Below are positions 38,850 to 50,109 of a DNA stretch of 64,000 bases, in pieces; the stretch's first letter is position 1; each line of letters begins with the position of its first letter. Location of the stretch: the NCBI GenBank assembly GCA_900078775.1, contig LT549889.1:1612001-1676000 (forward strand), read 5' to 3'. The notes under the pieces are model-generated. The model was not told the origin of the DNA and did not search any database. It saw nothing but the letters and a program-made list of their open reading frames with translations. This stretch comes from Mycolicibacterium aurum (GTDB taxonomy: Bacteria; Actinomycetota; Actinomycetes; Mycobacteriales; Mycobacteriaceae). A program made the translations under genes and the position numbers.

Positions 38850-40510
38850 GGGGATTCAGCGTAGGCGTCGGGTTTGGCCGCCGGTGGCTCTGGTCCGGGT
38901 CTGTGGCCGTCCGGGCCGGGATCGGGCCCGCCCGCGGGCAGTCCGCGCCACGGCAACCGGCGGTAGGTGATCGCGATCAGCAACAACACGATGACGGCAC
39001 TGGCCACGGTCGCGTCGACGATCTGGAACAGGGCGAACCGGTCACCGTTCGCCGTCGGCCCGAATATGCCCACCACCAGCGTCATCGCGATGGCCGAACC
39101 GCGGAATCCGGGGCGGGTCGCCCAGGCGGCCAGCGGGATGATCGCCCACAGCAGGTACCAGGGCTGTACCACCGGGAACAGCAACACGGTGGCGCCCAGC
39201 GCGACGCCCAGACCGCCGACCGGGTGCAGACGACCCCGGAACACCGCCAGCAGCAGCCAGCTGACCAGGATTGCGATGATGATCACACCGATGCCGCGGG
39301 TCAGGCCCAGCACCGAGGTGGTGTGGTCGCCCAGGCCGAGCAGGATGCCGACCTGACCGGTGCCCAGCGCGACCAGCGTCGGCGGCGACATCCAGGACCG
39401 CACCACGTTGGCGGTGCCCAGGGTGAACAGCCAGCCGAACCCGAGGCCGGAGGCCCAGCCGATCACCGCCATCACCGCCAGCGACAGCGTCCCCAACGAC
39501 AGGCTCGCCGCCAGGAATGCCTTGACGGTGCCGCCCCAGCGCCACGCCAGCGCCATCCCGATGAACCCGAGCGCCAGCAGCGAGGGCAGCTTGACCTGCG
39601 AGGACATCGTCACCAGCACGGTGCCCACGGCCAGCATCCCGGCGGCCTGGGCCGGCAGCCGCCAGCTGCCGTCGCGAACCCCGTCGACCCCGCGCAGCGC
39701 GAACTCGGTGCCGGCCAGCATCAGACCCAGCATCAGGGCCTCGTTGTGGATGCCGGCCACCAGGTGCATGAACAGCAACGGATTGCACGGGCCCAGCCAC
39801 AGCGCGCTGACCTCGTGCACGCCGCACCGCTGGGCCAGCCGCGGAGTGGCCCACACGATCAGCCCGACGCCGACCAACACCACCAACCGGTGGCACAGTA
39901 CGGCGGCGACGATGTTCTCCCCGGTCAACGCCGAGATGCCCTCACCGATCCACAGGAACAGCGGCCCGTAGGGGGCCGGCGTCTCCCGCCACAGGCTGGG
40001 CACCGACAGGGTGAATACGTGGTCCAGGCCGAGTCCGGGGGCCGGGCCGACCTGGTACGGGTCCAGGCCCAACCGGGCGATCTGGCTCTGCGCCAGGTAG
40101 GAGTAGACGTCCTTGCTGTACATCGGCGGGGCGAGCAGCAGCGGTAGCAGCCACAGCATCAGGGTGCGGTCGAGCTGGCTGCGCGACATCCGGTGCGGAC
40201 CGAGCGCAAATCGGCCGAGCATCAGCCAGGCCAGCGCCATCATCACGGCGCCGGTGGTGGTCATGGTCAGCGATACCGTCTGGATGCGCGACGGCAGGTT
40301 GAGCAGCCGGACCCCGAAGGTGGGGTCCTGGACGACCGGGCGCGCACCGGCGCCCAGGGCGCCGATGGCCATGAGTACGGTTCCGGTCGCACCGAACACC
40401 CGGGTGCGGCGCATCGAGATGATCTCGGCGCCGTTCAGCGGGGAGCCGACCGACCGTTCGTCGGCGTGCCATCGGGCGACCGCCGAGCTGAAGGACCCGA
40501 GGGCGGTCAT
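38846..40510 (-). CDS. mptB: Alpha-(1->6)-mannopyranosyltransferase MptB
   Basis: 554 residues from ATG 40510 (MTALGSFSSAVARWHADE). A GT-C type integral-membrane glycosyltransferase with about 12 to 13 helices. It builds the alpha-1,6-mannan core of lipomannan/lipoarabinomannan from polyprenyl-phosphomannose. The conserved extracytoplasmic loop PMYSKDVYSYLAQSQIA contains the catalytic acidic residue. YQVGPAPGL, PYGPLFLWIGEG and VVQPWYLLWAIIPLAAW are also typical. The Pro/Gly-rich C-terminal tail is cytosolic. It diverges from sufR with about 90 bases between starts, as in M. tuberculosis (Rv1459c). Confidence 0.92.
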   Translation of the reverse strand: MTALGSFSSAVARWHADERSVGSPLNGAEIISMRRTRVFGATGTVLMAIGALGAGARPVVQDPTFGVRLLNLPSRIQTVSLTMTTTGAVMMALAWLMLGRFALGPHRMSRSQLDRTLMLWLLPLLLAPPMYSKDVYSYLAQSQIARLGLDPYQVGPAPGLGLDHVFTLSVPSLWRETPAPYGPLFLWIGEGISALTGENIVAAVLCHRLVVLVGVGLIVWATPRLAQRCGVHEVSALWLGPCNPLLFMHLVAGIHNEALMLGLMLAGTEFALRGVDGVRDGSWRLPAQAAGMLAVGTVLVTMSSQVKLPSLLALGFIGMALAWRWGGTVKAFLAASLSLGTLSLAVMAVIGWASGLGFGWLFTLGTANVVRSWMSPPTLVALGTGQVGILLGLGDHTTSVLGLTRGIGVIIIAILVSWLLLAVFRGRLHPVGGLGVALGATVLLFPVVQPWYLLWAIIPLAAWATRPGFRGSAIAMTLVVGIFGPTANGDRFALFQIVDATVASAVIVLLLIAITYRRLPWRGLPAGGPDPGPDGHRPGPEPPAAKPDAYAESP

Positions 40511-40587
40511 GCGAGCAGCGTAGCCGCCGCCGTTCAGCGGCCCGACGCGGTTAGGGTTGCCTTGCTGGAACCGCTGAACGAATTCCG

Positions 40588-40604
40588 TCACAATGGTGTT
40601 GTGA
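40588..40604. promoter_or_regulatory. Candidate SufR operator overlapping the sufR start codon
   Basis: TCACAA-TGGTG-TTGTGA is a perfect inverted repeat whose right arm contains the GTG start codon of sufR (40601-40603). It resembles the ACACT-N5-TGTGA type site reported, as I recall, for M. tuberculosis SufR. Binding here would block initiation of the whole suf transcript, giving autoregulation by cluster supply. Confidence 0.6.
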
Positions 40605-41377
40605 AATTCGGCTCGGAGGCTTCGGGCGCGGCGACCGCCGCGCTCGCTTCTTCTGTGCCCGCCGAAGGTCACACCCGCGGTGCCATCGTCCAGCTGCTGC
40701 TGGAAGGGCCCGTCACCGCCGGGGACATCGGCCATCGTCTCGGCATCTCCGCCGCGGGCGTCCGCCGTCACCTCGACGCGCTGATCGACGCCGGGGACGC
40801 CGAGGCCAGCGCCGCGGCCGCCTGGCAGCATCACGGCCGGGGCAGGCCGGCCAAGCGCTACCGGCTGACCGCCGCCGGCCGGGCCAAGCTGTCGCACGCC
40901 TACGACGATCTGGCCGTTGCCGCGATGCGCCAGCTCCGCGAGATCGGCGGGGACGAGGCGGTGCGCACCTTCGCGCGGCGCCGCATCGACAGCATCCTGG
41001 CCGGGGTTGCGCAGGTCGGGGACGCCGAGGCGGTCGAACAGGCGACCGATCGGGTCGCCGCCGCACTGACCGACGCCGGTTACGCGACCACCACCGCTCC
41101 GGTGGCCGGCCCGCTGCCCGGAGTGCAGATCTGTCAGCATCACTGTCCGGTGTCACACGTCGCCGAGGAATTTCCCGAGCTCTGTGACGCTGAACAAGAG
41201 GCGTTCGTCGAGATCCTGGGCACCCACGTCCAGCGGCTGGCCACCATCGTCAACGGCGACTTCGCCTGCACCACCCACGTTCCACTGGGCATCACTCCGG
41301 CCGAGCCGGGCAAGCCCACCACCGTTCGGCACGCAGCCCGCGCCGAATCCACCACCACACAAGGAGTGTCGCGATGA
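40601..41377 (+). CDS. sufR: SufR, iron-sulfur-responsive repressor of the suf operon
   Basis: 258 residues from GTG 40601 (VKFGSEASG). No ribosome-binding site precedes it, so the transcript may be leaderless. The N-terminal winged HTH of the ArsR/DeoR type reads [20 protein letters not shown]. The C-terminal sensor carries the Fe-S ligands CQHHC and ELCDAEQ around residue 180-200. With its cluster bound it represses suf. The longer open frame to 40193 runs antisense to mptB. The stop overlaps the sufB start by 4 bases. Confidence 0.92.
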   Translation: MKFGSEASGAATAALASSVPAEGHTRGAIVQLLLEGPVTAGDIGHRLGISAAGVRRHLDALIDAGDAEASAAAAWQHHGRGRPAKRYRLTAAGRAKLSHAYDDLAVAAMRQLREIGGDEAVRTFARRRIDSILAGVAQVGDAEAVEQATDRVAAALTDAGYATTTAPVAGPLPGVQICQHHCPVSHVAEEFPELCDAEQEAFVEILGTHVQRLATIVNGDFACTTHVPLGITPAEPGKPTTVRHAARAESTTTQGVSR

Positions 41378-42804
41378 CCCTCACCCCGGAGACCCCGCTG
41401 ACTCAGGAAGAGACCATTGCGTCCCTGGGGAAGTACGGCTACGGCTGGTCGGATTCCGATGTCGCCGGCGCCAGCGCCCAGCGCGGCCTGAACGAGGCGG
41501 TGGTCCGCGATATCTCGGCGAAGAAGAGCGAGCCCGAATGGATGCTCGACATCCGCCTCAAGGCGCTGCGCACCTTCGACAAGAAGCCGATGCCGAACTG
41601 GGGTTCGGACCTCGACGGCATCTTCTTCGACAACATCAAGTACTTCGTGCGCTCCAGCGAGAAGCAGGCCGCCACCTGGGACGACCTGCCCGCAGACATC
41701 AAGAACACCTACGACAAGCTGGGCATCCCGGAGGCCGAGAAGCAGCGCCTGGTCTCCGGCGTCGCCGCCCAGTACGAGTCCGAGGTGGTCTACCACTCGA
41801 TCCGTGAGGATCTGGAGGCCCAGGGTGTCATCTTCCTGGACACCGACTCCGGCCTGCGCGAGCATCCCGAACTGTTCCGCAAGTACTTCGGCACCGTCAT
41901 CCCGGCCGGGGACAACAAGTTCTCCGCGCTGAACACCGCGGTGTGGTCGGGTGGCTCGTTCATCTACGTGCCGCCGGGCGTGCACGTCGACATCCCGTTG
42001 CAGGCCTATTTCCGGATCAACACCGAGAACATGGGCCAGTTCGAGCGCACCCTGATCATCGTCGACGAGGGCGCCTACGTGCACTACGTCGAGGGCTGCA
42101 CCGCGCCGATCTACAAGTCCGACTCGCTGCACTCCGCGGTCGTCGAGATCATCGTCAAGCCCGGTGGCCGGTGCCGCTACACGACCATTCAGAACTGGTC
42201 GAACAACGTCTACAACCTGGTGACCAAGCGTGCCCGCGCCGAGGCCGGCGCCACCATGGAGTGGGTCGACGGCAACATCGGGTCCAAGGTCACCATGAAG
42301 TACCCGGCGGTCTGGATGACCGGTGAGTACGCCAAGGGCGAGGTGCTCTCGGTGGCATTCGCCGGTGAGGGCCAGCACCAGGACACCGGTGCCAAGATGC
42401 TGCATCTGGCGCCGCACACGTCGAGCAACATCGTGTCCAAGTCGGTGGCCCGCGGTGGTGGCCGCGCCTCCTACCGCGGCCTGGTCCAGGTGAACAAGGG
42501 CGCGCACGGGTCGCGCTCTAGCGTGAAATGCGATGCGCTGCTGGTGGATACCATCAGCCGCAGCGACACCTACCCGTACGTCGACATCCGCGAGGACGAC
42601 GTCACGATGGGCCACGAGGCCACCGTGTCGAAGGTCAGCGAGGATCAGCTGTTCTACCTGATGAGCCGCGGCCTCACCGAGGACGAGGCGATGGCGATGG
42701 TGGTGCGCGGCTTCGTCGAACCGATCGCCAAGGAACTGCCGATGGAATACGCGCTTGAGCTCAACCGGCTCATCGAACTGCAGATGGAAGGGGCCGTGGG
42801 TTAG
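41374..42804 (+). CDS. sufB: Fe-S cluster scaffold protein SufB
   Basis: 476 residues, the length of an uninterrupted SufB. It is the scaffold of the SufBCD complex on which clusters form. Characteristic stretches are [59 protein letters not shown] (with the scaffold Cys) and [20 protein letters not shown]. The M. tuberculosis homologue carries an intein; none is present here. ATG 41374 overlaps the sufR stop. Confidence 0.97.
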   Translation: MTLTPETPLTQEETIASLGKYGYGWSDSDVAGASAQRGLNEAVVRDISAKKSEPEWMLDIRLKALRTFDKKPMPNWGSDLDGIFFDNIKYFVRSSEKQAATWDDLPADIKNTYDKLGIPEAEKQRLVSGVAAQYESEVVYHSIREDLEAQGVIFLDTDSGLREHPELFRKYFGTVIPAGDNKFSALNTAVWSGGSFIYVPPGVHVDIPLQAYFRINTENMGQFERTLIIVDEGAYVHYVEGCTAPIYKSDSLHSAVVEIIVKPGGRCRYTTIQNWSNNVYNLVTKRARAEAGATMEWVDGNIGSKVTMKYPAVWMTGEYAKGEVLSVAFAGEGQHQDTGAKMLHLAPHTSSNIVSKSVARGGGRASYRGLVQVNKGAHGSRSSVKCDALLVDTISRSDTYPYVDIREDDVTMGHEATVSKVSEDQLFYLMSRGLTEDEAMAMVVRGFVEPIAKELPMEYALELNRLIELQMEGAVG

Positions 42805-44003
42805 TGGCTTCGCAACTCACTCAGGCGTCCGAAGGCGCCGCCAAGCCCGGCTCGGTGCTCAACCTGAACAAGGGCGAACTGTTCGCCTCCTACGACGTCA
42901 ACGCCTTCGAGGTGCCCGGCGGCCGTGATGAGCTGTGGCGGTTCACCCCGCTCAAGCGGCTGCGCGGCCTGCACGACGGGTCTGCCGTCGCGACAGGTTC
43001 CGCGCTGATCGAGGTGACCGAGCGTCCCGGCGTCACGGTGGAGACCGTCGGTCGCGACGACGAGCGCCTCGGTAAGGCCGGCGTACCCACCGATCGTGTT
43101 GCCGCCCAGGCCTATTCGTCCTTCGGTAACGCGACCGTGGTGACCGTGGCCCGCGACACCGAGGTGGCCGAGCCGATCGAGATCGTGGTCAACGGTCCCG
43201 GCGAGGGGAACGTCGCCTACGGGCATCTGCAGATCCGGGTCGAGGAACTGTCCCGCGCCATCGTGGTGGTGGACCTGCGGGGCAGCGGAACCTACGCCGA
43301 CAACGTCGAGATCATTGTCGGCGACTCCGCCGGTCTCGGGGTCATCTGGATCGCCGACTGGGCCGACGACGCCGTGCATGTCAGCGCGCACCACGCCAAG
43401 CTGGGCAAGGATGCCACCCTCGGGCACGTCAACGTCACCCTCGGTGGCGATGTGGTGCGTACCTCGGCCACCGTGCGGTTCACCGCCCCCGGCGGTGACG
43501 CCAAGATGCTGGGCACCTACTTCGCCGACGCCGGCCAGCATTTCGAGTCGCGACTGCTCGTCGACCACGCGGTGCCCAACTGCAAGTCCGACGTGCTGTA
43601 CAAGGGTGCGCTGCAAGGGGATCCGGACTCCGACAAGCCCGATGCACACACCGTGTGGATCGGCGACGTGCTGATCCGGGCCGAGGCCACCGGCACCGAC
43701 ACCTACGAGGCGAACCGCAACCTGGTGCTCACCGACGGGGCCCGCGCCGACTCGGTTCCCAACCTGGAGATCGAGACCGGCGAGATCGTGGGCGCCGGGC
43801 ACGCCAGCGCGACGGGGCGTTTCGACGATGAGCAGCTGTTCTACCTGCGTGCCCGCGGTATCCCCGAGGACCAGGCCCGCCGGCTGGTGGTGCGCGGTTT
43901 CTTCAACGAGATCATCGCGAAGATCGCCGTGCCCGCCGTGCGCGAACGCCTCACCGAAGCCATCGAACGAGAACTAGAAATCACGGAATCGAGAACCGCT
44001 TAA
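42804..44003 (+). CDS. sufD: Fe-S cluster assembly protein SufD
   Basis: 399 residues from GTG 42804, overlapping the sufB stop by one base. SufD is a paralogue of SufB sharing the beta-helix core. LKRLRGLHDGSAV opens the domain and HVNVTLGGDVVRTSATVRF lies mid-core. The C-terminal helix reads LFYLRARGIPEDQARRLVV and GFFNEIIAKIAVPAVRERL. It pairs with SufB on the SufC dimer and is needed for iron delivery. Confidence 0.96.
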   Translation: MASQLTQASEGAAKPGSVLNLNKGELFASYDVNAFEVPGGRDELWRFTPLKRLRGLHDGSAVATGSALIEVTERPGVTVETVGRDDERLGKAGVPTDRVAAQAYSSFGNATVVTVARDTEVAEPIEIVVNGPGEGNVAYGHLQIRVEELSRAIVVVDLRGSGTYADNVEIIVGDSAGLGVIWIADWADDAVHVSAHHAKLGKDATLGHVNVTLGGDVVRTSATVRFTAPGGDAKMLGTYFADAGQHFESRLLVDHAVPNCKSDVLYKGALQGDPDSDKPDAHTVWIGDVLIRAEATGTDTYEANRNLVLTDGARADSVPNLEIETGEIVGAGHASATGRFDDEQLFYLRARGIPEDQARRLVVRGFFNEIIAKIAVPAVRERLTEAIERELEITESRTA

Positions 44004-44005
44004 TC

Positions 44006-46052
<2,047 letters not shown>

Positions 46053-46056
46053 TCTG

Positions 46057-46545
46057 ATGAGACTGGAACAGATGTACCAGGAAGTGATCCTGGACCACTA
46101 CAAGCACCCGCACCACCGCGGGTTGCGCGAACCGTTCGGCGCCGAGGTGCACCACGTCAACCCCACTTGCGGGGACGAGGTGACGCTGCGGGTCGCGCTG
46201 TCGGCGGACGGCGAGAGTGTCGAGGACGTCTCCTACGACGGCCAGGGCTGTTCGATCAGCCAGGCCGCGACCTCGGTGCTCACCGATCAGGTGATCGGGC
46301 AGACCGTCGGCGACGCGCTCAAGACCGTCGCCGCCTTCACCGAGATGATCTCCTCGCGCGGCAACGTCGAGGGCGACGAAGATGTGATCGGGGACGGGAT
46401 CGCCTTCGCGGGCGTCTCCAAGTACCCCGCCCGGGTGAAATGCGCCCTACTGGGCTGGTTGGCGTTCAAGGCTGCCCTGGCCGAGGCCAGGCCATTGACC
46501 GAAGCGCTGGTCGAGGCCAGCCACGATGTGGAGGACAAACGATGA
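46057..46545 (+). CDS. sufU: SufU sulfur-transfer protein
   Basis: 162 residues, the SufU type found with SufS in Gram-positive bacteria. The three zinc/sulfur-acceptor Cys are in NPTCGDEVTL, GQGCSISQAATS and RVKCALLGWLAFK. LDHYKHPHHRG near the start is a family mark. It accepts persulfide from SufS through a zinc-ligand swap. Its stop overlaps the sufT start (ATGA). Confidence 0.96.
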   Translation: MRLEQMYQEVILDHYKHPHHRGLREPFGAEVHHVNPTCGDEVTLRVALSADGESVEDVSYDGQGCSISQAATSVLTDQVIGQTVGDALKTVAAFTEMISSRGNVEGDEDVIGDGIAFAGVSKYPARVKCALLGWLAFKAALAEARPLTEALVEASHDVEDKR

Positions 46546-46910
46546 GTGACGCCGCCGAAGGAACCCAGCCCGCCCCTGCGGCCGACCAGGCCTTCCTGGC
46601 CGACGTCGAAGAGGCCATGCGCGATGTGGTCGACCCCGAACTCGGGATCAACGTCGTGGACCTCGGTCTGGTGTACGGACTCGACGTCGAGGAGGGGGAG
46701 AGCGGCCCGGTGGCGCGCATCGATATGACCCTCACCTCGGCGGCCTGCCCGCTCACCGATGTCATCGAGGATCAGACCCGCACCGCGCTGGTGGGTGCCG
46801 GCCTGGTCAACGACATCAAACTCAACTGGGTGTGGAACCCGCCGTGGGGCCCGGACAAGATCACCGACGACGGCCGCGAGCAGCTGCGTGCCCTCGGCTT
46901 CACCGTCTGA
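46542..46910 (+). CDS. sufT: SufT (DUF59/MIP18-like) Fe-S cluster maturation factor
   Basis: 122 residues from ATG 46542. DUF59 domain with the conserved VVDPELGINVVDLGLVYGL start, the single cluster-handling Cys in LTSAACPLTDVIEDQ, and the C-terminal WNPPWGPDKITDDGREQLR. SufT proteins help deliver clusters to target enzymes, possibly including aconitase, encoded 9 kb downstream. The longer frame to 46167 is a shadow of sufU. Confidence 0.94.
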   Translation: MSDAAEGTQPAPAADQAFLADVEEAMRDVVDPELGINVVDLGLVYGLDVEEGESGPVARIDMTLTSAACPLTDVIEDQTRTALVGAGLVNDIKLNWVWNPPWGPDKITDDGREQLRALGFTV

Positions 46911-46986
46911 TCGAATCCGACGTTACGGTCCGGCGTGTTCGGGCAATACTGGGAATTGGCAGCATCGCCCCAACGTTAGGAAAAGC

Positions 46987-47340
46987 GTGAGTACAAAGGA
47001 CATCACCGCAGCCGAGTTCCAGGCACTCGTCGAGGAGAACGAGATCGTTCTGCTCGACTTCTGGGCGTCGTGGTGCGGTCCGTGCCGCGCCTTCGCCCCG
47101 ACGTTCGGTGCGTCGGCCGAGAAGCATCCCGATGTGGTGCACGCGAAGGTCGACACCGAGGCCGAGCCCGAACTCGCCCAGGCCGCCGAGATCCAGGCGA
47201 TCCCGACGCTGATGGCGTTCAAGAAGGGCAAGCAGGTGTTCCGGCAGTCCGGTGCGCTGGGTCCGGCCCAGCTCGAAGAGCTGATCACCAAGATCAAGGA
47301 ATTCGACATCGACGCCGCGATCGCGGCGCAGGAGAACTGA
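46987..47340 (+). CDS. trxB1: Thioredoxin
   Basis: 117 residues from GTG 46987, with AGGAAAA six bases before it. Classic thioredoxin: LLDFWASWCGPCRAFAPTF with the redox CGPC, the cis-Pro in AIPTLMAFKKGK, and VHAKVDTEAEPELAQAA. The match to the M. tuberculosis Rv1471 type is by sequence and by its place after the suf operon. Seventy-six bases separate it from sufT, so it probably has its own promoter. Confidence 0.93.
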   Translation: MSTKDITAAEFQALVEENEIVLLDFWASWCGPCRAFAPTFGASAEKHPDVVHAKVDTEAEPELAQAAEIQAIPTLMAFKKGKQVFRQSGALGPAQLEELITKIKEFDIDAAIAAQEN

Positions 47341-47350
47341 GCCGCTCCGC

Positions 47351-47791
47351 TCACAGGGCGGCAAGTGCGGCCCGCAAGCGCCCCTCGAGATCTCCGCGGC
47401 CGGTCAGGTAGAGCGGGCCGGCGCCGTCGGCCAGCAGTCTGCGCAGCCGGGCGACTCCTCTGGCACCGACGGCCCGGGGTGAATGCAGCCGTTCGATGAG
47501 CTCGTCGATGGCGCCCTCGGATGCCCGGATGTTCGCCTCGTGGACGGGTATCGGTGCGATCCGCCGGACCCGTCCGCGGCGTACATCGGTGACCACTCCG
47601 CTCAGTGCCCGCGCGATGCACCGACGTTCCCGATCGGACTCCAGCCGCGCGGCGTGCACGGCCGAGGCACTACCGGGTTCACCGAAGAAGCCGAGCGACA
47701 GTTGGCCGTCGAGCCGGGAAGCGCGCAGCCGCGCGGTGATCCGGGCGGCTACCGGACGCATCGCCACCGCGACACCCGTTCGGCGCTTCAC
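47351..47791 (-). CDS. Small protein of unknown function coupled to the acyl-CoA synthetase
   Basis: 146 residues from GTG 47791, which overlaps the synthetase stop (GTGA). It is basic, with the segments ITARLRASRLDGQLSLGFFG, HEANIRASEGAIDELIERL and GAGPLYLTGRGDLEGRLRAA. No catalytic motif, signal peptide or membrane span is visible. Helical content and Arg-rich repeats might suggest a partner protein, but I do not recognise the family. It lies between trxB1 and echA12, genes I recall as adjacent in M. tuberculosis, so it is part of an insertion. Confidence 0.75.
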   Translation of the reverse strand: MKRRTGVAVAMRPVAARITARLRASRLDGQLSLGFFGEPGSASAVHAARLESDRERRCIARALSGVVTDVRRGRVRRIAPIPVHEANIRASEGAIDELIERLHSPRAVGARGVARLRRLLADGAGPLYLTGRGDLEGRLRAALAAL

Positions 47792-49476
47792 TTCATCACC
47801 GCCCCGGTGCGTCTGGCCGCGTACAACTCCTCGATCTGCCCGGCATACTTCTCCACGATCTTGGCGCGCCGGAGTTTCATGGTCGGGGTGAGCTCGTCGG
47901 ATCCGGGGCGCCAGGGCCCGGGCAGCACGGTGAACCGCTTGACCTGTTCGACTCTGGCCAACCGTTGATTCGCGCGGTCGATATGCGCCCACAATGCCAC
48001 GGTCAGTTCGTCCAGTCCCGGGAAGGTCTCTGCCGCAACCGGATCGACGACGATGAGTGCCACATTGTAGGGACGGCCATCTCCGATCACGCAGGCGTGA
48101 TCGATGAGATGGCCACTCTCGCGCAGTCGCGCTTCGATGTTGGCTGGGGACATGTTCTTACCGCTGGAGTTGATGATGAGATCTTTCTTGCGGTCGACGA
48201 TCCGGATCCTCCCGTCGCCGTCGATCTGCCCGACATCGCCGGTGTGCAGCCAGCCGGCACCGTCGAGTGCGGCCGCCGTCGCGTCCGGGCGGTCGCGGTA
48301 CCCGACCATCACCGACGGGCCGCGCACCAGCAGTTCGCCGTCGTCGGCGAGGCGAACCTCGGTGCCCGGAAACGGTTTTCCGACGGATCCGATATCGCCG
48401 ACCTCGCTCAGCGAGATGACGCCGGATGTTTCGGACATTCCGTAGATCTCGCGTAGCGGGACACCGATGCCATGGAAGTACTCGATGACGCCGGGCGGGC
48501 AGGGAGCCGCGCCGGTGAGGGCGACCTCGGAGCGGGCCAGGCCGATGCCACGACGGATGTGTACATGGTCGGTCCCGGCCGCACGCTCACCCGCGGTGAG
48601 TGCTTGCAGCTTCTCCCAGATGCGTGGCGGGGCGAAGAAGATCTCCGGTTGCACGTCTTTGAGAACCGGAATCAGCCGGGCCTGATCCGGGCAGCAGACC
48701 ACGGTGGAGCCGACCAGGATGTGCGAATAATGAGTGGAGATCCGCTCGGCGATATGGGCCATCGGCAGGTAGGAGACCGACCAGTTGTCGCGGCGCATCC
48801 CGAGGCGCTCCGCCAGCACGGTGGTGGTACTCATGATGCTCTGGTGGGTCAGGACAACGCCTTTGGGCGCACCCGTCGTTCCGGAGGTGTAGATCACCGT
48901 CGCAGCGTCGGTCGGGCAGGGCGGGGTTCGGGATGTGCCTGAGGCGGCGAGAAGGCCGGTGCCGGTGTCGGACAACAGTCGGCCCCAGGACTCGGTTCCG
49001 ACGGTGACGACGTGCTGCACCGGTACGTCGTCGAGATCGAGGGCCGCGTCGAGTGCGCGGGCCAGACCGGCTTCGGTGATCACGACGCGGCAGTTCGCGT
49101 TTCGCAGGATCTCCGCCAGTTGTTCCGGTGCGCAGGTTTGATACAGCGAGAACGGGGTGGCGCCGGCCAGCAGGGCAGCGACGTCGGCGACGTGGAATTC
49201 GGGTCGATTGCTCAACAGCAGGCCGACCGTGTCACCCGGGACCACGCCCGCGGCCCGCAGTCCCGCGGCGGCGCGGTGTGCCATCGCTCCGTACTCCCGC
49301 CAGGTCAGGGCGGGGTCGAGGTGTTGATCCCGAATGGCGACCGCGTCGCCGAGGTCGCGGACTCGGGAAACGAAGGCCTCCACCACCGTGGCGGGAGTGA
49401 CTTCGTCGCATTCGTTGTACGAAATATCCTGATCCAGCACTGGATTCGGGTCGGGTCGACAATGTGACGATGGCAT
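47788..49476 (-). CDS. Acyl-CoA synthetase / AMP-dependent ligase (FadD-like)
   Basis: 562 residues from ATG 49476, preceded by AGGAGCG at 7 bases. Adenylate-forming enzyme: P-loop YTSGTTGAPKGVVLTHQS, EIYGMSETSGVISLSE, the hinge motif DGRIRIVDRKKDLIINSSGK, and the acceptor Lys in LTPTMKLRRAKIVEKY. The DRKKDLI and EIFFAPPRIWEKL features are typical of long-chain fatty acyl-CoA synthetases. It would activate a fatty acid with ATP and CoA. The frame is open upstream to 50082, but that part runs antisense through the echA12 fragment. Confidence 0.92.
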   Translation of the reverse strand: MPSSHCRPDPNPVLDQDISYNECDEVTPATVVEAFVSRVRDLGDAVAIRDQHLDPALTWREYGAMAHRAAAGLRAAGVVPGDTVGLLLSNRPEFHVADVAALLAGATPFSLYQTCAPEQLAEILRNANCRVVITEAGLARALDAALDLDDVPVQHVVTVGTESWGRLLSDTGTGLLAASGTSRTPPCPTDAATVIYTSGTTGAPKGVVLTHQSIMSTTTVLAERLGMRRDNWSVSYLPMAHIAERISTHYSHILVGSTVVCCPDQARLIPVLKDVQPEIFFAPPRIWEKLQALTAGERAAGTDHVHIRRGIGLARSEVALTGAAPCPPGVIEYFHGIGVPLREIYGMSETSGVISLSEVGDIGSVGKPFPGTEVRLADDGELLVRGPSVMVGYRDRPDATAAALDGAGWLHTGDVGQIDGDGRIRIVDRKKDLIINSSGKNMSPANIEARLRESGHLIDHACVIGDGRPYNVALIVVDPVAAETFPGLDELTVALWAHIDRANQRLARVEQVKRFTVLPGPWRPGSDELTPTMKLRRAKIVEKYAGQIEELYAARRTGAVMK

Positions 49477-49553
49477 CGGTTCACGCTCCTGATGTGATGG
49501 GGTGGAAGTCTGGGTGCGCGCTGAGCGCTTGGGCCCCGGTGGCCGCGACTGCG

Positions 49554-49667
49554 TCAGATCATGACCAACGTGACCGCCGCCACGGCGGTGATCAGTACGA
49601 GGGTCGACAGGATCGACACGAGGGTGCGCTTGACCAGGTCGAGGTCTGGGATCGGATCTCTTGTCAC
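49554..49667 (-). CDS. Possible 37-residue membrane micro-protein divergent from echA12
   Basis: GTG 49667 opens VTRDPIPDLDLVKR, then the hydrophobic stretch TLVSILSTLVLITAVAAVTL and a stop at 49554-49556. That predicts a short cytosolic head and one membrane helix. The same head, read as VTKDFLPGTEPVKR, is encoded in the second copy of this region at 52434-52493, where nucleotide identity is low but the pattern VT-D-P-VKR is kept. That conservation is the main support. No strong ribosome-binding site. Confidence 0.4.
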   Translation of the reverse strand: MTRDPIPDLDLVKRTLVSILSTLVLITAVAAVTLVMI

Positions 49668-50098
49668 CAGACGATCGTCTGGCCATCTCGATGTCCCAAC
49701 CAGGCCGAACTTCTCCTGGCCCTGGAAGGGCCACACTCACGCGCGGGGCGATAACCTGCTTCTCGTGTCTGAGAACAGCGAATTCATCCGCGTCGAGAGC
49801 CCCGAACCCGGCGTGGCGTTGGTCACCCTCAACCGGCCGGAGCGGATGAATTCGATGGCGTTCGACGTCATGGTCCCGCTGCGCGCGGTGATCGCCGACC
49901 TGCACCACGACACCTCGGTGCGGGTGGTGATCCTCACAGGCGCGGGCCGCGGATTCTCCTCGGGAGCCGACCACAAGTCGGCCGGATCGGTGCCGCACGT
50001 CGACGGTCTGACCCGCCCGTCGTATGCGCTGCGATCCATGGAAGTGCTCGACGAGGTCATCCTGGGCCTGCGCCGGTTGCACCAGCCGGTGATCGCCG
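49629..50098 (+). repeat. Left copy of a diverged direct repeat (micro-ORF head, promoter, echA12 start)
   Basis: This segment is repeated at 52452-52949. The coding parts look about 90 percent identical and differ mostly at third positions; the promoter part has indels (right copy about 28 bases longer). Homology stops abruptly at CTTGACC on the left and GATCGCCG on the right. The repeats flank the acyltransferase gene. Confidence 0.8.
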
Positions 50099-50109
50099 AA
50101 ATCCGTTGA
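49765..50109 (+). pseudogene. Truncated 5' copy of echA12 (enoyl-CoA hydratase)
   Basis: GTG 49765 starts 114 residues matching the first 111 of the full gene at 52616 with about ten substitutions, then AEIR and a stop at 50107-50109. It contains LNRPERMNSMAFDV and the oxyanion-hole stretch GAGRGFSSGADHKSAG but lacks the second half of the crotonase fold, including the glycine-rich active-site loop. A TAACCT -10-like hexamer lies before the start, as in the intact copy. It could still be transcribed but should not give an active enzyme. Confidence 0.8.
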
